From NCBI GenBank assembly GCA_039602395.1, contig JBCNJP010000017.1:87185160-87249159 (forward strand): a DNA stretch of 64,000 nucleotides, given 5' to 3'. This stretch comes from Deinandra increscens subsp. villosa. Taxonomy: Eukaryota; Streptophyta; Magnoliopsida; Asterales; Asteraceae. Positions within the stretch are counted from its first letter, which is position 1, and the number at the start of each line of letters is the position of its first letter. Below are positions 54,326 to 64,000 of the stretch, piece after piece. The notes beneath the pieces were generated by a model. The model searched no databases and was not told where the DNA came from. It saw nothing but the letters and a program-made list of their open reading frames with translations. The translations under genes were made by a program, and so were the position numbers.

Positions 54326-55415
54326 GCATAGCCTACTCCATTGGATTGAAAAAGTGGAATCTGCATTCGAAATGTGCAACTGTCCTGAGGCTAGCAAGGT
54401 GAAATTGCCACGGGTACTTTGGAAGGACCAGCTTTAACCTGGTGGAATAATGAAGTGCAAATGCAAGGGATTGAAGAAGCAAATGCCATGCCTTGGGCTG
54501 AATTCAAGGAACTGTTGCAGGATGAGTATTGTCCACGGGACGAGATCCAGAAGTTGGAAACTGAGTAGTACAATCTCAAGATGGAGGGGTCCGAGATTGA
54601 AGCTTACACTACTCGCTCGAATTCTCTCGCGAGTTTGTGCCCCAGAATCACCACACCTGCTTTCTGTAGGATTGAGCTGTATATCAAGGGTTTAGTGCCC
54701 CAAATCCAGGGAATGGTGACTGCCTCAAACCCTGTGACCATTCGTGATGCTGTAAGGATTTCCCACAGGCTCACTAATCAAGCGGTCGATCAAGGAGTCT
54801 TACCTCCAAGGAAAGGAACTTCTGGAGCCTCTGACAACAAAAGAAAGTGGGATAATTCTGGAAGTCAGTCTGGAAACAAACCTTCCAACCAGCAGAATCA
54901 CCAGAACTAGAGTCGCAAGTTTGATAATTCCAGGAATTTCTCTCCGAACAACCAGAAGCAGAACAATCAAGGCCGAGGCGGCCAAGGAGGATCATAGTAC
55001 ATGGGAAATTCCCCACGTTGTAACAAGTGTGGATTCCATCACTATGGTGCGTGCGACTCTTATGTGTGTGCAAGTTGTGAAAAAAAAGGGTCACCAGTCC
55101 AAAACCTGCAGGGTTAGGAACAATGGGAAACAAGTGCAGGATGCTGAAGCCCCTAAAGGTTGTTTTAATTGTGGGAAAGAAGGCCACATAAAACGAATTT
55201 GTCCCCAGCTGAACGGTGGAAACAACAACAACTACAACAACAATAACAACAACACTGGCAATCGCAATGGCAATAATAAAAACTACAATGGGAACAATGG
55301 GAACAACGGTGGGAATGGTTCCAGAGGTAGAGCTTTTGTTATTGGTTCGGGGATGCTAGAGCAGATCCAAATGTCGTTACCGGTAAGTTTTCTCTTAACG
55401 GATATTATGCTCTAG
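54326..55415 (+). pseudogene. Gypsy B gag with two zinc-knuckle-like motifs
   Basis: Retrotrans_gag core: WIEKVESAFEMCNCPEASKV, GTLEGPALTWWNNEVQMQGI, WAEFKELLQDEYCPRDEIQK, LETE(stop)YNLKMEGSEIEAY, then an Asn/Gln/Gly-rich linker and knuckles CNKCGFHHYG...C and CFNCGKEGHIKRIC. Stops at 54566-54568 and 54908-54910 plus one more before MGNSP; frameshift in the A8 run at about 55080 and another near 55350. Packages element RNA in functional relatives. Confidence 0.85.
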
Positions 55416-55801
55416 TCTTGTTTGACACCGGTGCTGATAGAAGCTTCATATCTACTAAATTTAGCAATATGATAAATGCCAACATGACTCCTTTAGATGC
55501 TAAATACGTAGTTGAGCTTGCTAATGGTAAACTTGTTGGGTCTACCCATATAGTTAAAGATTGTAAACTGGAATTGGCTGGCCATAAGTTAGAAATAGAT
55601 CTTTTGCCTATCTCCTTGGGAAGTTTTAATGTCATTGTGGGAATGGATTGGCTATCCAAAAATCATGCTGAAATCGTTTGTCATGAAAAAATCATTCGGA
55701 TACCGTTGCCTAGTGGAGAATTGCTCTCAGTCTCAAGGAGAAAAGTGTGGTACTACTATGGGTGTGATATCTTATCTCAAGGCGCAAAAGTGTTTGCGTA
55801 A
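55350..55801 (+). pseudogene. Gypsy B aspartic protease
   Basis: Active site LVLFDTGADRSFISTKF with an intact Asp, followed by VELANGKLVGSTHIVKDCKL and IDLLPISLGSFNVIVGMDWL. Open from 55418 to about 55730, where a frameshift after LLSVS passes into the reverse transcriptase frame (QGEKCGTTMG). Unlike gypsy A, the catalytic motif is preserved. Confidence 0.88.
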
Positions 55802-56447
55802 AGGACATTTTGTTGTTCTCGCGAACATTTCAGAGAAAACAAATGAGGAGAAGAGAGTTGAAGATATCCCGATCGTGAAGGACTTTCCTGAAGTCTTTCC
55901 GGAAGATCTACCAGGTCTACCGCCTCATCGAGAAGTTGAATTTCAGATTGATCTTGCTCCTGGAGCAGCACCTGTTGCTCGTGCACCTTATCGTTTAGCA
56001 CCAAATGAATTACAAGAGCTATATACTCAACTTCAAGAACTGCTTGAAAAGGGATTTATTAGGCCCAGCTCATCACCCTGGGGAGCTCCAGTGTTGTTTG
56101 TTATAAAGAAAGATGGAACCTTTCGAATGTGCATCGATTACAGAGAACTCAACAAAGTAACTGTCAAGAATCGTTATCCCTTGCCCCGAATCGATGATTT
56201 GTTTGATCAACTACAAGGATCTTGCTATTACTCCAAAATTGATTTAAGATCAGGTTATCACCAACTGAGAGTCCGTGAAGAGGATGTCGCAAAGACAGCG
56301 TTTAGAACTCGTTATGGTCATTATGAGTTCATGGTTATGCCATTTGGGTTAAGCAACGTACCAGCGATTTTCATGGACTTGATGAATCGCGTTTGCAAGC
56401 CATATCTCGATAAATTCATCATCGTCTTCATTTTGATGATATTCTGA
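55629..56447 (+). pseudogene. Gypsy B reverse transcriptase, first part
   Basis: VEDIPIVKDFPEVFPEDLPG, APYRLAPNELQELYTQLQEL, SPWGAPVLFVIKKDGTFRMC, IDYRELNKVTVKNRYPLPRI, SKIDLRSGYHQLRVREEDVA, TRYGHYEFMVMPFGLSNVPA. The frame breaks just before the catalytic DD (IVFI then shifted), at about 56430; the bases for DDILIYSKS lie beyond in the next frame. Confidence 0.9.
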
Positions 56448-57994
56448 TATATTCTAAGTCTAAGGAGGAGCACGAACAACATCTTCGTTTGATCTTAGAG
56501 TTACTCAAGAAGGAGCAATTGTATGCAAAATTTTCAAAGTGTGATTTCTGGATGCGTGAGGTGCAATTTCTTGGTCATATCGTTAATGATCAGGGGATTC
56601 ACGTTGATCCAATCAAAGTTGAGGCAATTAAGAATTGGCCTGCGCCTAAGACACCAACGGAAATTCGCCAATTCCTTGGTTTGGCAGGTTATTATAGACG
56701 ATTTATTGAGGGATTTTCAAAGATAGCCCAACCTCTTACGGCGCTAACGCATAAAGGAACGGCGTATAACTGGAATGAAAAGCATGACGCCGCTTTTCAG
56801 CTACTAAAGCATAAACTTTGTAGCGCGCCAATATCATCCCTACCAGAAGGTAGTGATGATTTCGTGGTGTATTGTGATGCATCGAAGCAAGGGTTAGGTT
56901 GCGTGCTGATGCAAAGGGAGAAAGTCATAGCTTATGCCTCTCGTCAGTTAAAGATTCATGAGCAAAATTATACAACTCATGATTTGGAGTTAGGAGCAGT
57001 CATTTTCGCGTTGAAAATTTGGAGACATTATCTTTATGGTACAAAGTGTACTATCTACACTGATCACGAAAGGCTCGAGCATATCTTTGCTCAAAAGGAA
57101 TTGAACATGAGACAACGTCGTTGGGTGGAACTTCTTAATGACTACGATTGCGCAATTAGGTACCATCCAGGCAAAGCTAAGGTAGTAGCTGATGCCTTAA
57201 GTCTGAAGGATAACCCCAAGCCTAGAAGAGTTCGTGCGTTGCAACTTACTATTCATACAGGATCACCGGATCAAATCCGGAATGCACAACTCGAAGCACT
57301 CAAAGATGAGAACATTGAATTAGAATCCTTGCGGGGTATGGATAAGTTACTGGAAGCTAGATCCAATGGTATCCGGTATTGTGCGAACCGAATATGGATT
57401 CCCGTGTATGGAAATTTGAGGGAATTGATTATGGATGAAGCCCATAAGTCTCGTTATTCTATTCATCCAGGCTCGGATAAGATGTACCAAGATTTGAAAC
57501 TGATTTACTGGTGGCCTAAGATGAAAGCCGACATTGCCACTTACGTAAGCAAGTGCTTGACTTGTTCCAAGGTTAAGGCGGAATACCAGAAACCGGCAGG
57601 GTTACTTCAACAACCAAAAATTCCCGAGTGGAAATGGGAGGGTATCGCCATGGATTTTATCACAAAGTTACCCCGTACAGCAAGTAGATGTGATACAATT
57701 TGGGTAATTATTGACCGTCTAACCAAGTCGGCACATTTCCTACCGATCAAGGAAACTGATACCTCCGAGACATTAGGCAAACTTTATCTTAAGGAGATCG
57801 TCTCGCGACATGGAGTACCAGTTTCTATTATATCAGATCGAGACGCTCAATTTACATCCAAATGTTGGGAATCTCTACATGAAGCATTGGGATCGCGTTT
57901 AGACATGAGTACTGCATATCACCCACAGACCGATGGTCAAAGTGAACGGACCATCCAAACTATCGAAGGACATGTTGCGTGCATGTGCGATTGA
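56448..57994 (+). pseudogene. Gypsy B reverse transcriptase end, RNase H and integrase
   Basis: A continuous 500-codon frame: FLGHIVNDQGIHVDPIKVEA, RQFLGLAGYYRRFIEGFSKI; RNase H DDFVVYCDASKQGLGCVLMQ with DAS, THDLELGAVIFALKIWRHYL, YTDHERLEHIFAQKELNMRQ; integrase zinc finger H-H-CLTCSKVKAEYQ; integrase core WEGIAMDFITKLPRTASRCD, IISDRDAQFTSKCWESLHEA, STAYHPQTDGQSERTIQT. A frameshift near 57955 shifts the frame before RACAIDFGESWD. Confidence 0.92.
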
Positions 57995-58757
57995 TTTTGG
58001 TGAAAGTTGGGATAAACACTTACCCTTAGTGGAATTTTCCTATAACAACAGTTATCACACCAGTATCGGTGTAGCTCCGTTTGAAGCACTTTACGGGCGA
58101 AAGTGTAGATCACCTCTCTGTTGGACGAAAGTTGGTGACAGTCAACTCACAGGTCCTGAGTTGGTACTCGAGACAACAGAAAAGATCGTGCAAATTCGTA
58201 ATCGTATGGCAGCCGCATGAGATAGACAGAAAAGTTATGCTGACAAACGGCGAAGACCTTTGGAATTTGAAGAAGGAGACAAGGTCCTGTTAAAGGTCTC
58301 ACCCTGGAAAGGTGTAGTGCGTTTTGGTAAACGTGGTAAGTTAAACACAAGATACATTGGGCCATTCGAGATTGTTAATAGAGTTGGTCTATCAGCATAT
58401 GAACTCAACTTACCAGCAGAACTAAGTGGGGTCCATAACGTTTTCCATGTGTCGAATTTAAAGAAATGTTTAGCAGATGAGACATTAATCACTCCACTTG
58501 AAGAGTTGCATGTGGACGAACAACTTCGATTTATTGAAGAACCGGTGGAAATTATGGACCGGGAAGTTAAACAATTAAAGCGTAGCAAAATCCCAATCGT
58601 TAAAGTTCGTTGGAACTCGAGACATGGTCCTGAATTCACATGGGAACGCGAAGATCAGATGATGAAGAAATATCCCAGACTATTCAAGAATCAGTCTTCG
58701 TCTAGTTCAGGTACTGGTTTAATTTTCGCGGACGAAAATTCTTCAACAAGGGGATGA
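57933..58757 (+). pseudogene. Gypsy B integrase C terminus and chromodomain
   Basis: LPLVEFSYNNSYHTSIGVAP, FEALYGRKCRSPLCWTKVGD, then TGA at 58218-58220 where Arg is expected (AAA-DRQKSYADKR), the GPY/F segment RFGKRGKLNTRYIGPFEIVN, and a chromodomain-like tail EPVEIMDREVKQLKRSKIPI, VKVRWNSRHGPEFTWEREDQ. Chromodomains steer integration to chromatin marks. Ends with TGA at 58755-58757. Confidence 0.88.
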
Positions 58758-58865
58758 TGTGACGACTGAGAATTTTTCTTTTCTTTTCTTTGTGTCTAGC
58801 TCGTTAACTTTTTTTTACCGCGTTACGCAATTTTCGAGGACGAAAATTCTTCAACAAGGGGATAC
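58721..58865 (+). repeat. Duplicated polypurine tract region before the 3' LTR
   Basis: The block AATTTTCGNGGACGAAAATT plus CTTCAACAAGGGGAT occurs at 58721-58755 and again at 58829-58863 (108 bp apart, one mismatch). The first is followed by TGATGTGACGACTGAG, the second by ACTGTGACAATCCGAC, the actual LTR start. Confidence 0.85.
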
Positions 58866-60115
58866 TGTGACAATCCGACTTTTCAGGTCATTTTCTGGCA
58901 TTAACTGAACGTAAACCGTATTAAATGTTGTGTGAACATTTATGTGCTTAACTGTGTTGACTTGTTGACTTTAGCAAATTAGGGTTTTGTGTGAGTCAAT
59001 CACTAACGAGCATACACGGAAATTTAACGTTTGATATTCTTATTCTATGATTTTATGTGGAATTAAAATATATATGATTTAATGATATTTATAATTTTGT
59101 GTAATTAAAGAATTTTAATTACAAGTTATTAATCGTTGAGTTATGTAGCTTTAAATCTGTAAGTTATAGAATTTTAACCTGTGATTTTATGTGAAATATA
59201 TAATGGAGAAGTGGAATTATTATTCTATGATTTATGTGTAGTCAAAACAAGATTTATAGTCTTCTTATAAACGTTACACGATTCATATATTTCGGTGTCC
59301 CTCGTATATTTGTTGTTAAGAATACCTTCCGTTAACCTCCGTTAGCGTTCCGTTACCTTTTATATAACTTTGAGGGACTCTATTCTGTCATATCACTAAA
59401 CTACATCTCTATTTAATCAAAAGGTGGAGGGACTGGTCTTGCCACTACCCGAAAACTTGGCTTCTTCATTAGGTAATATCAGGAGGGACTAGCTGTGTCA
59501 ATAGTCCAAATTGTTGAATTTAACTCACGGTCATTAATCGTGAACTTGAATTTGGCGATCGGTTTCGAGAACGGATTCATTGTTTCCATCGGTTTCAATG
59601 ATGTCAATTAATTGAGCTCATTATCACTTGCAATCTCAATGACAAGTCATTTGCATTCCCACTCACTGCTCCTATTCTCTCAGTCCTCCTCTTCTGTATC
59701 TTTCGTCTCTTTCTCGGTGACTCATAACCGACCACACGTAAAACACCACCGAAACCACCATCTCCTGCCACCGTTACATCACCTTGTCGATCACCACAGT
59801 AATCGCGAGTTCCCTGCGAGCAACCTGGTGCCATCAGAAGTTCAAACCACGACGGTGCTCGGTGTTCGCATTCAAGGTTCGGGACTGGTTTCGGTGCCTA
59901 AAACGCGACAATCTCTCATCTCCGGATTCGAGGTAATTGATCTCCTCATTGGTTAGTCGCTTCGTTTTTATACGTTTTATTCGTGTTTTTTCGCGATTTT
60001 CCGGCGACCGGAGCTAGGGTTCCGATCGAGCCGGACGTTAACTGGGTGAAGAAGATGATGCAGGGCGGGTAAGAGTTATATAAATTTCGTTCCATATATG
60101 AATCAGACGCCAATC

Positions 60116-60194
60116 TGGCACAACTGGTTAACGTCGCTGTGTTTGTACGCCGAGGGGACGCGGGTTCGAGTCCCGGCCTCGCCACGTTTTTTTT
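60116..60194 (+). ncRNA. tRNA-like Pol III unit 1 in gypsy B 3' LTR
   Basis: A box TGGCACAACTGG (60116-60127), B box GGTTCGAGTCC (60163-60173), T8 at 60187-60194. Between the boxes the sequence differs from the 5' LTR copy by substitutions and small indels, while both boxes and the terminator are kept. Confidence 0.6.
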
Positions 60195-60291
60195 AATACC
60201 TCTATTCTTTTCCTGAACTCTGGTTTCTGGTCGCTCTTCCGTTACATAAAATACATTTCAATCGCTGATTCTTGAACATAAGCTGGGCTGC

Positions 60292-60373
60292 TGGCCGGAT
60301 GGCTAAGCAATCGCTGCTGTTGGTCCGGGAGGTCACGGGTTCGAACCCAGTGACCTCCATAATCTTTTTTTTT
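60292..60373 (+). ncRNA. tRNA-like Pol III unit 2 in gypsy B 3' LTR
   Basis: TGGCCGGATGG (60292-60302), GGTTCGAACC (60338-60347) and T9 at 60365-60373. The hairpin around the B box is kept, with one change (CCCAGTGACC instead of CCCGGTGACC). Confidence 0.6.
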
Positions 60374-60755
60374 GGTTATTTTGTGTTGTTTTGAGCATGT
60401 GTTCACTAGGTCTTGTACCAAATGTGATCTCATATCCTATCTTAAACCCGTAAGAATTACAATTCGAGACATTTAAACATCGTAGATCATATTATTGAGT
60501 TATATAACTATGTTTAACTTGTTATCTTTAATTAAAAATAAATAGATTTCTAATACCTATATATATATATATTGATATAAAAATTCTAGCATTACAGGTA
60601 AAAGATATAAATATATATAAATCTTGAATAGATTAATATATAAACTCTATGCCGTTGGAGTTTTATTGAAATAAACGAATATTTTATGATAACCTATATT
60701 ATATAAATATATGTTGTGCTTGCAAATTCGTTATTAAAACTTCTTGAACGTTTAG

Positions 60756-60800
<45 letters not shown>

Positions 60801-61455
60801 TTTAGAATATTTGAACTTGGAAAATATATAATATTAACACATATTGTATTCTTCTCGCGTATTCGATAATCGCTCGGATTTGGTACAAGTGCTATCCTCG
60901 ACTTATTCCGGACTCCACGATCATTCGTTTTGTCGTCTACGTTAGATTTATTAGTTTATAGAACACACACTTATACGTTTATGCTCGTTAGGTGATTGAT
61001 TGTTTGCACAAGACTCGTTCTTGCTACCTGCTTAAGTGTTTATCTGGAAACTTTTGCTGTGCAACCTAAGGTGAGTTTCACGGCCCCATTTTACTGTTTT
61101 AATCCTTTTGGGGGAGATTAACATGCATGATTTACACAACTGAGATAATTAGACTTTTATATATCACTTGAAGTACTTGTAGCACACTATACAACAAAGT
61201 CCTTCTTATGGTACCGTTAGTATTAATGACGATAGCGGGAAATATAATGTAGTACTACTGGGTCTGACAAACCCCACCCGGGTCAGTCGCGCTGACTCGA
61301 TTGGATATCGAACGGGTGTTATATTCGTCCTAAACACAACAAGGCAAACTGCGCAAACTGTAAACAACTGTTAGCTTCGGTGACCATCAACGTGCGAAGT
61401 TTCATGTATATAGCCTAGCTAGCTATCTGATATATATTAGTGATTATGCTCTTAC

Positions 61456-61652
61456 AACTTGACTATTATTGAACAGTCAATCTTAAACTTAACTTGACTA
61501 TTGTTGAATAGTCAATCATAAACTCAACTTGATTGTCGTTGAACAATCGATCTTAAACTGAACTTGAACTGTCGAGGAACAGTTGATTTACATTGAACTG
61601 GGACTGTTGTTGAGCAGTCAATTTACATTAACTTGAACTGTTTTTGAATTGA
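61456..61652 (+). repeat. Stem-loop tandem array in gypsy B 3' LTR (about 5.5 units)
   Basis: Stems GACTA/(C)AGTC, GACTATT/AATAGTC, GATTGT/ACAATC, AACTGT/ACAGTT, GACTG/CAGTC in successive units with loops TTGTTGA-like. Pairing is maintained although arms differ between units. Confidence 0.8.
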
Positions 61653-61986
61653 TAAACCTGTGAACTCACCAACCTTTGTGTTGACACGTTTTAGCATGTT
61701 ATTCTCAGGTTGCGGATGTTCGAGTATCATGAGTACGCATGCATGAGTCTTGAAACGCTTTTAATGTCTTTGAACAAGCCACGTCACTTTGGGTGACAAC
61801 GATTTTAAATAAGTACTTTTATTGTATTTACGCTTCCGCATTTGTAAAACTCTAATTTTATATTTTAATGAAATATGAACCGTTTTATTAATTATTTGTC
61901 GTTTGGTGTAACTAATGGACGGCGATCCTGGTTTGTCACGCTCCCTGCAGCGCGTTATCGCGCGTGGGATTTTTGGGGGTGTGACA

Positions 61987-63932
61987 TGATACGCCTGACA
62001 AACTACAACCCATGACTACTAAGTGCATCTTCATAGGATACCCAAAGGAAACAATGGGTTACTATTTTTACAATCCTTCCGAAAATACTGTTCGTGTTGC
62101 TCGATATGCTGAATTCTTTGAAAATAATGTTATAGCTCAAGAGAACAGTGGGAGAATTGTAGAACTACTAGAAGATGTGTCACCTTTTGAAACAACTAGC
62201 AATCATCAACTTGGGGGGGGGGGAATGTTCAAAGTGATGAACCTCAAGTCGATGATGTTGCGATTCCACTTCATAGATCCGAAAGGGTCATACGTAACCT
62301 GGATAGATGGATTGGTCTAGTCGAATCCGAGGAAAATGTATCAGGAGATCTCAATGAGCCTCCGAACTTCAAAGCTGCATTATCAGATCCGGAATCTGAC
62401 AAATGGCTTGAAGCTGCGAACGTGGAAATGAAATCCATGAGAGATAATCAAGTTTGGAACTTGGTTGATCTTCCTCCTAACGCGAAGACCGTTGGGAGTA
62501 AATGGATCTTCAAGAAGAAGACCGACATGGATGGAAATGTACACACCTATAAAGCTCGTCTCGTGGCGAAAGGTTATACTCAACGTTTTGGCGTTGACTA
62601 TGATGAGACCTTTTCACCAGTAGCTGACATTAGAGCTATTAGGATTCTCTTAGCCATAGCAGCGTACTATGACTTTGAGATATGGCAAATGGATGTTAAG
62701 ACTGCCTTCTTAAATGGTTACTTGGATGAAGAAGTCTATATGGATAAACCTGAAGGGTTTATTGATCCAGAACATCCCAACCAAGTATGCAAGCTTCAAA
62801 GGTCCATTTATGGATTAAAGCAAGCATCGAGGAGTTGGAATAAACGGTTTGATGAAGAAATCAAAAAGTTTGGTTTCGTTCAGAATCCCGATGAGCCATG
62901 TGTATATCGCAAAGCTAGTGGGAGTAATGTTACTTTCCTTGTCTTATATGTAGATGACATATTGATTATAGGAAAACACATTCCAACGTTGTAAGATGTA
63001 AAATCCCATCTTGGAAAGTGTTTTGCCATGAAAGACTTGGGAGAAGCAACATTCATTCTTGGAATCAAGATCTATAGAGATAGAACTAAGCGGTTGATTG
63101 GACTAAGTCAAAGTGCTTATATTGATAAGATCTTGAAGTGATTCAAGATGGAGAATTCCAAGCGTGGTACAGTACCTATGCAGGAAGGACTTGGTCTATC
63201 GGTCAAACAAGGTGCTTCTACACCTGATGAGGTGAAGCGTATGCAAAGAGTCCCTTATGCTTCGGCTGTAGGCTCTATAATGTATGCGGTGAGATGCACT
63301 AGACCTGATATAGCGTTTGCACAGAATATCGTTAGCCGATTTCAACAGAATCCAGGTGAAAGTCACTAGACTGCTGTTAAGACCATTCTCAAGTACCTAC
63401 GGGCTACTAGAGATTTGTTTTTGGTATATGGGGGAAATCCAGATCAAGAGCTCAAAGTAACCGGATACTGCGATGCTGGATTTCAGACTGATAGAGATGA
63501 CACGAAGTCTCAGTCTGGGTATGTCTTCGTTCTGAATGGAGGCACTGTGGATTGGAAAAGCAAGAAACAAACCACAGTTGCTATGTCCGCAACAGAATCT
63601 GAGTACATTGCTGCTTCGGAGGCTGCAATGGAGGCAGTCTGGATAAGGAATTTATTTGTGGGCTTGACGTGATCCCTACAAGTAATTTGCATATTGATAT
63701 GTACTGTGATAATACTGGTGCATTAATCATTGCCAAAGAACCTGGAGTTCAGAAGGGCGCCAGACACTATGCCAGGAGATATCACTATGTTCGTGAGCAG
63801 ATCGAACTAGGTGAAATCAGATTACTCAAAGTTCCCACAGATATTAACTTAGCTGATCCTTTCACGAAAGCTTTGTCGAGGCCAAAGCTTGAAAGGCATG
63901 CCGAGGGAATGGGACTAAAATTAGATAGTTAA
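61987..63932 (+). pseudogene. Copia 2 pol remnant (integrase end, reverse transcriptase, RNase H)
   Basis: Begins inside the integrase C terminus at the gypsy B insertion point: TTKCIFIGYPKETMGYYFYN, VARYAEFFENNVIAQENSG. Reverse transcriptase 62422-62994: NQVWNLVDLPPNAKTVGSKW, MDVKTAFLNGYLDEEVYMDK, SIYGLKQASRSWNKRF, FLVLYVDDILIIGKH. Continuation to MKDLGEATFILGIKIYRDRT. RNase H 63148-63932: DWKSKKQTTVAMSATESEYI, MYCDNTGALIIAKEPG, LADPFTKALSRPKL. Lesions: a G10 run near 62216 with a frame break, TAA at 62992-62994, TGA at 63139-63141, TAG at 63367-63369, frameshift near 63668. A different copia lineage from 14019-25002, without an additional ORF in view. Confidence 0.9.
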
Positions 63933-64000
63933 ATCATGTATGTCTGATGTTCGGTATTTGGATAAGGGATGTTAAACAATTTCTATTTATATAATGAAAT
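63933..64000 (+). other. Flank after copia 2 pol
   Basis: 68 bases, no motif; in copia elements the purine tract and 3' LTR would follow shortly, but no TG...CA boundary can be fixed here. Confidence 0.4.

Larger units (their letters stand above)
46601..61986 (+). mobile_element. Ty3/gypsy chromovirus B (Tekay-like) with chromodomain
   Basis: 5' LTR 46601-53088 (interrupted by a 3.5-kb insertion), PBS TTGGTATCAGAGCC at 53091, gag-pol 54326-58757, two purine tracts, 3' LTR 58866-61986. Order protease, reverse transcriptase, RNase H, integrase, chromodomain is that of Ty3/gypsy chromoviruses. LTRs are clearly diverged, so the element is older than the SIRE copy. Flanking 5-mers differ (TTAAA before, TGATA after), so either the left LTR or the gap flank is not from the same insertion, or the left end is misassembled. 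Inserted into the copia pol at 61987. Confidence 0.85.
58866..61986 (+). repeat. Gypsy B 3' LTR
   Basis: 3,121 bp, TGTGACAATCC...GGGGGTGTGACA, uninterrupted. Carries both tRNA-like units (60116-60194, 60292-60373), TA tracts (60556-60571, 60755-60797) and the longer stem-loop array (61456-61652). Confidence 0.88.

Noticed and set aside
54127..54366. Minus-strand 79-codon ORF in gypsy B
   Set aside because: Its right part is antisense to readable gag (WIEKVESAFEMC); no known motif. The left part might be foreign, but support is too weak.

Overview
This window is plant nuclear DNA, almost entirely transposable elements stacked and nested in one another. Three 500-base runs of N (5212-5711, 27956-28455, 46095-46594) are scaffold gaps. 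Plant origin follows from the element types: Ty1/copia of SIRE type, Ty3/gypsy chromoviruses primed by initiator tRNA-Met, a CACTA element, MITEs in TA repeats, and a Ulp1-protease gene family spread with transposons. The flavour of the gag and additional-ORF proteins suggests a daisy-family (Asteraceae) genome, but that is inference. I see no intact ordinary host gene; host-like coding sequence occurs only as fragments carried by elements.

Layout. 1-4438 (+): pseudogene of a Ulp1-like (C48) cysteine protease with an early-terminated catalytic domain and a MITE in one intron. 4577-5211: TA microsatellite, a 540-bp inverted-repeat element and the edge of an LTR, then gap 1. 5713-10886: a complete CACTA-type element without transposase, carrying minus-strand exons from XRN 5'-3' exoribonuclease, a GH9 endoglucanase and an unrecognised gene. 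10887-14018 (-): inverted copy of the first part of the Ulp1 pseudogene, split by the CACTA element and by the next element. 14019-25002 (+): complete SIRE-type copia element (TSD AGAAT, LTRs differing at 3 of 423 positions) with a broken gag-pol but an open 808-codon additional ORF that appears to be spliced. 25003-27955: a cluster of MITEs in (TA)n tracts, rich in the palindrome TGCACATGTGCA, then gap 2.

28456-30662: degraded copia-like sequence with a minus-strand gag zinc-knuckle fragment and a 90-bp tandem repeat. 30663-46094 (-): a gypsy chromovirus in the tandem order LTR-internal-LTR-internal-LTR, one unit carrying a 4.3-kb deletion, running into gap 3. 46601-61986 (+): a second gypsy chromovirus with chromodomain; its 5' LTR carries a 3.5-kb insertion, and both LTRs carry two tRNA-like Pol III units and an array of covarying stem-loops. 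61987-63932 (+): pol remnant of another copia element into which that gypsy element was inserted.

The most unusual signals are non-coding: (i) nine stem-loops with compensatory changes in the copia leader, with the same sequence motif repeated in the intron of its additional ORF; (ii) paired A-box/B-box/T-run units plus a covarying hairpin array inside gypsy LTRs; (iii) the CACATGTG palindrome shared by Ulp1 introns and the MITE cluster. Relations between these are inferred from sequence alone.
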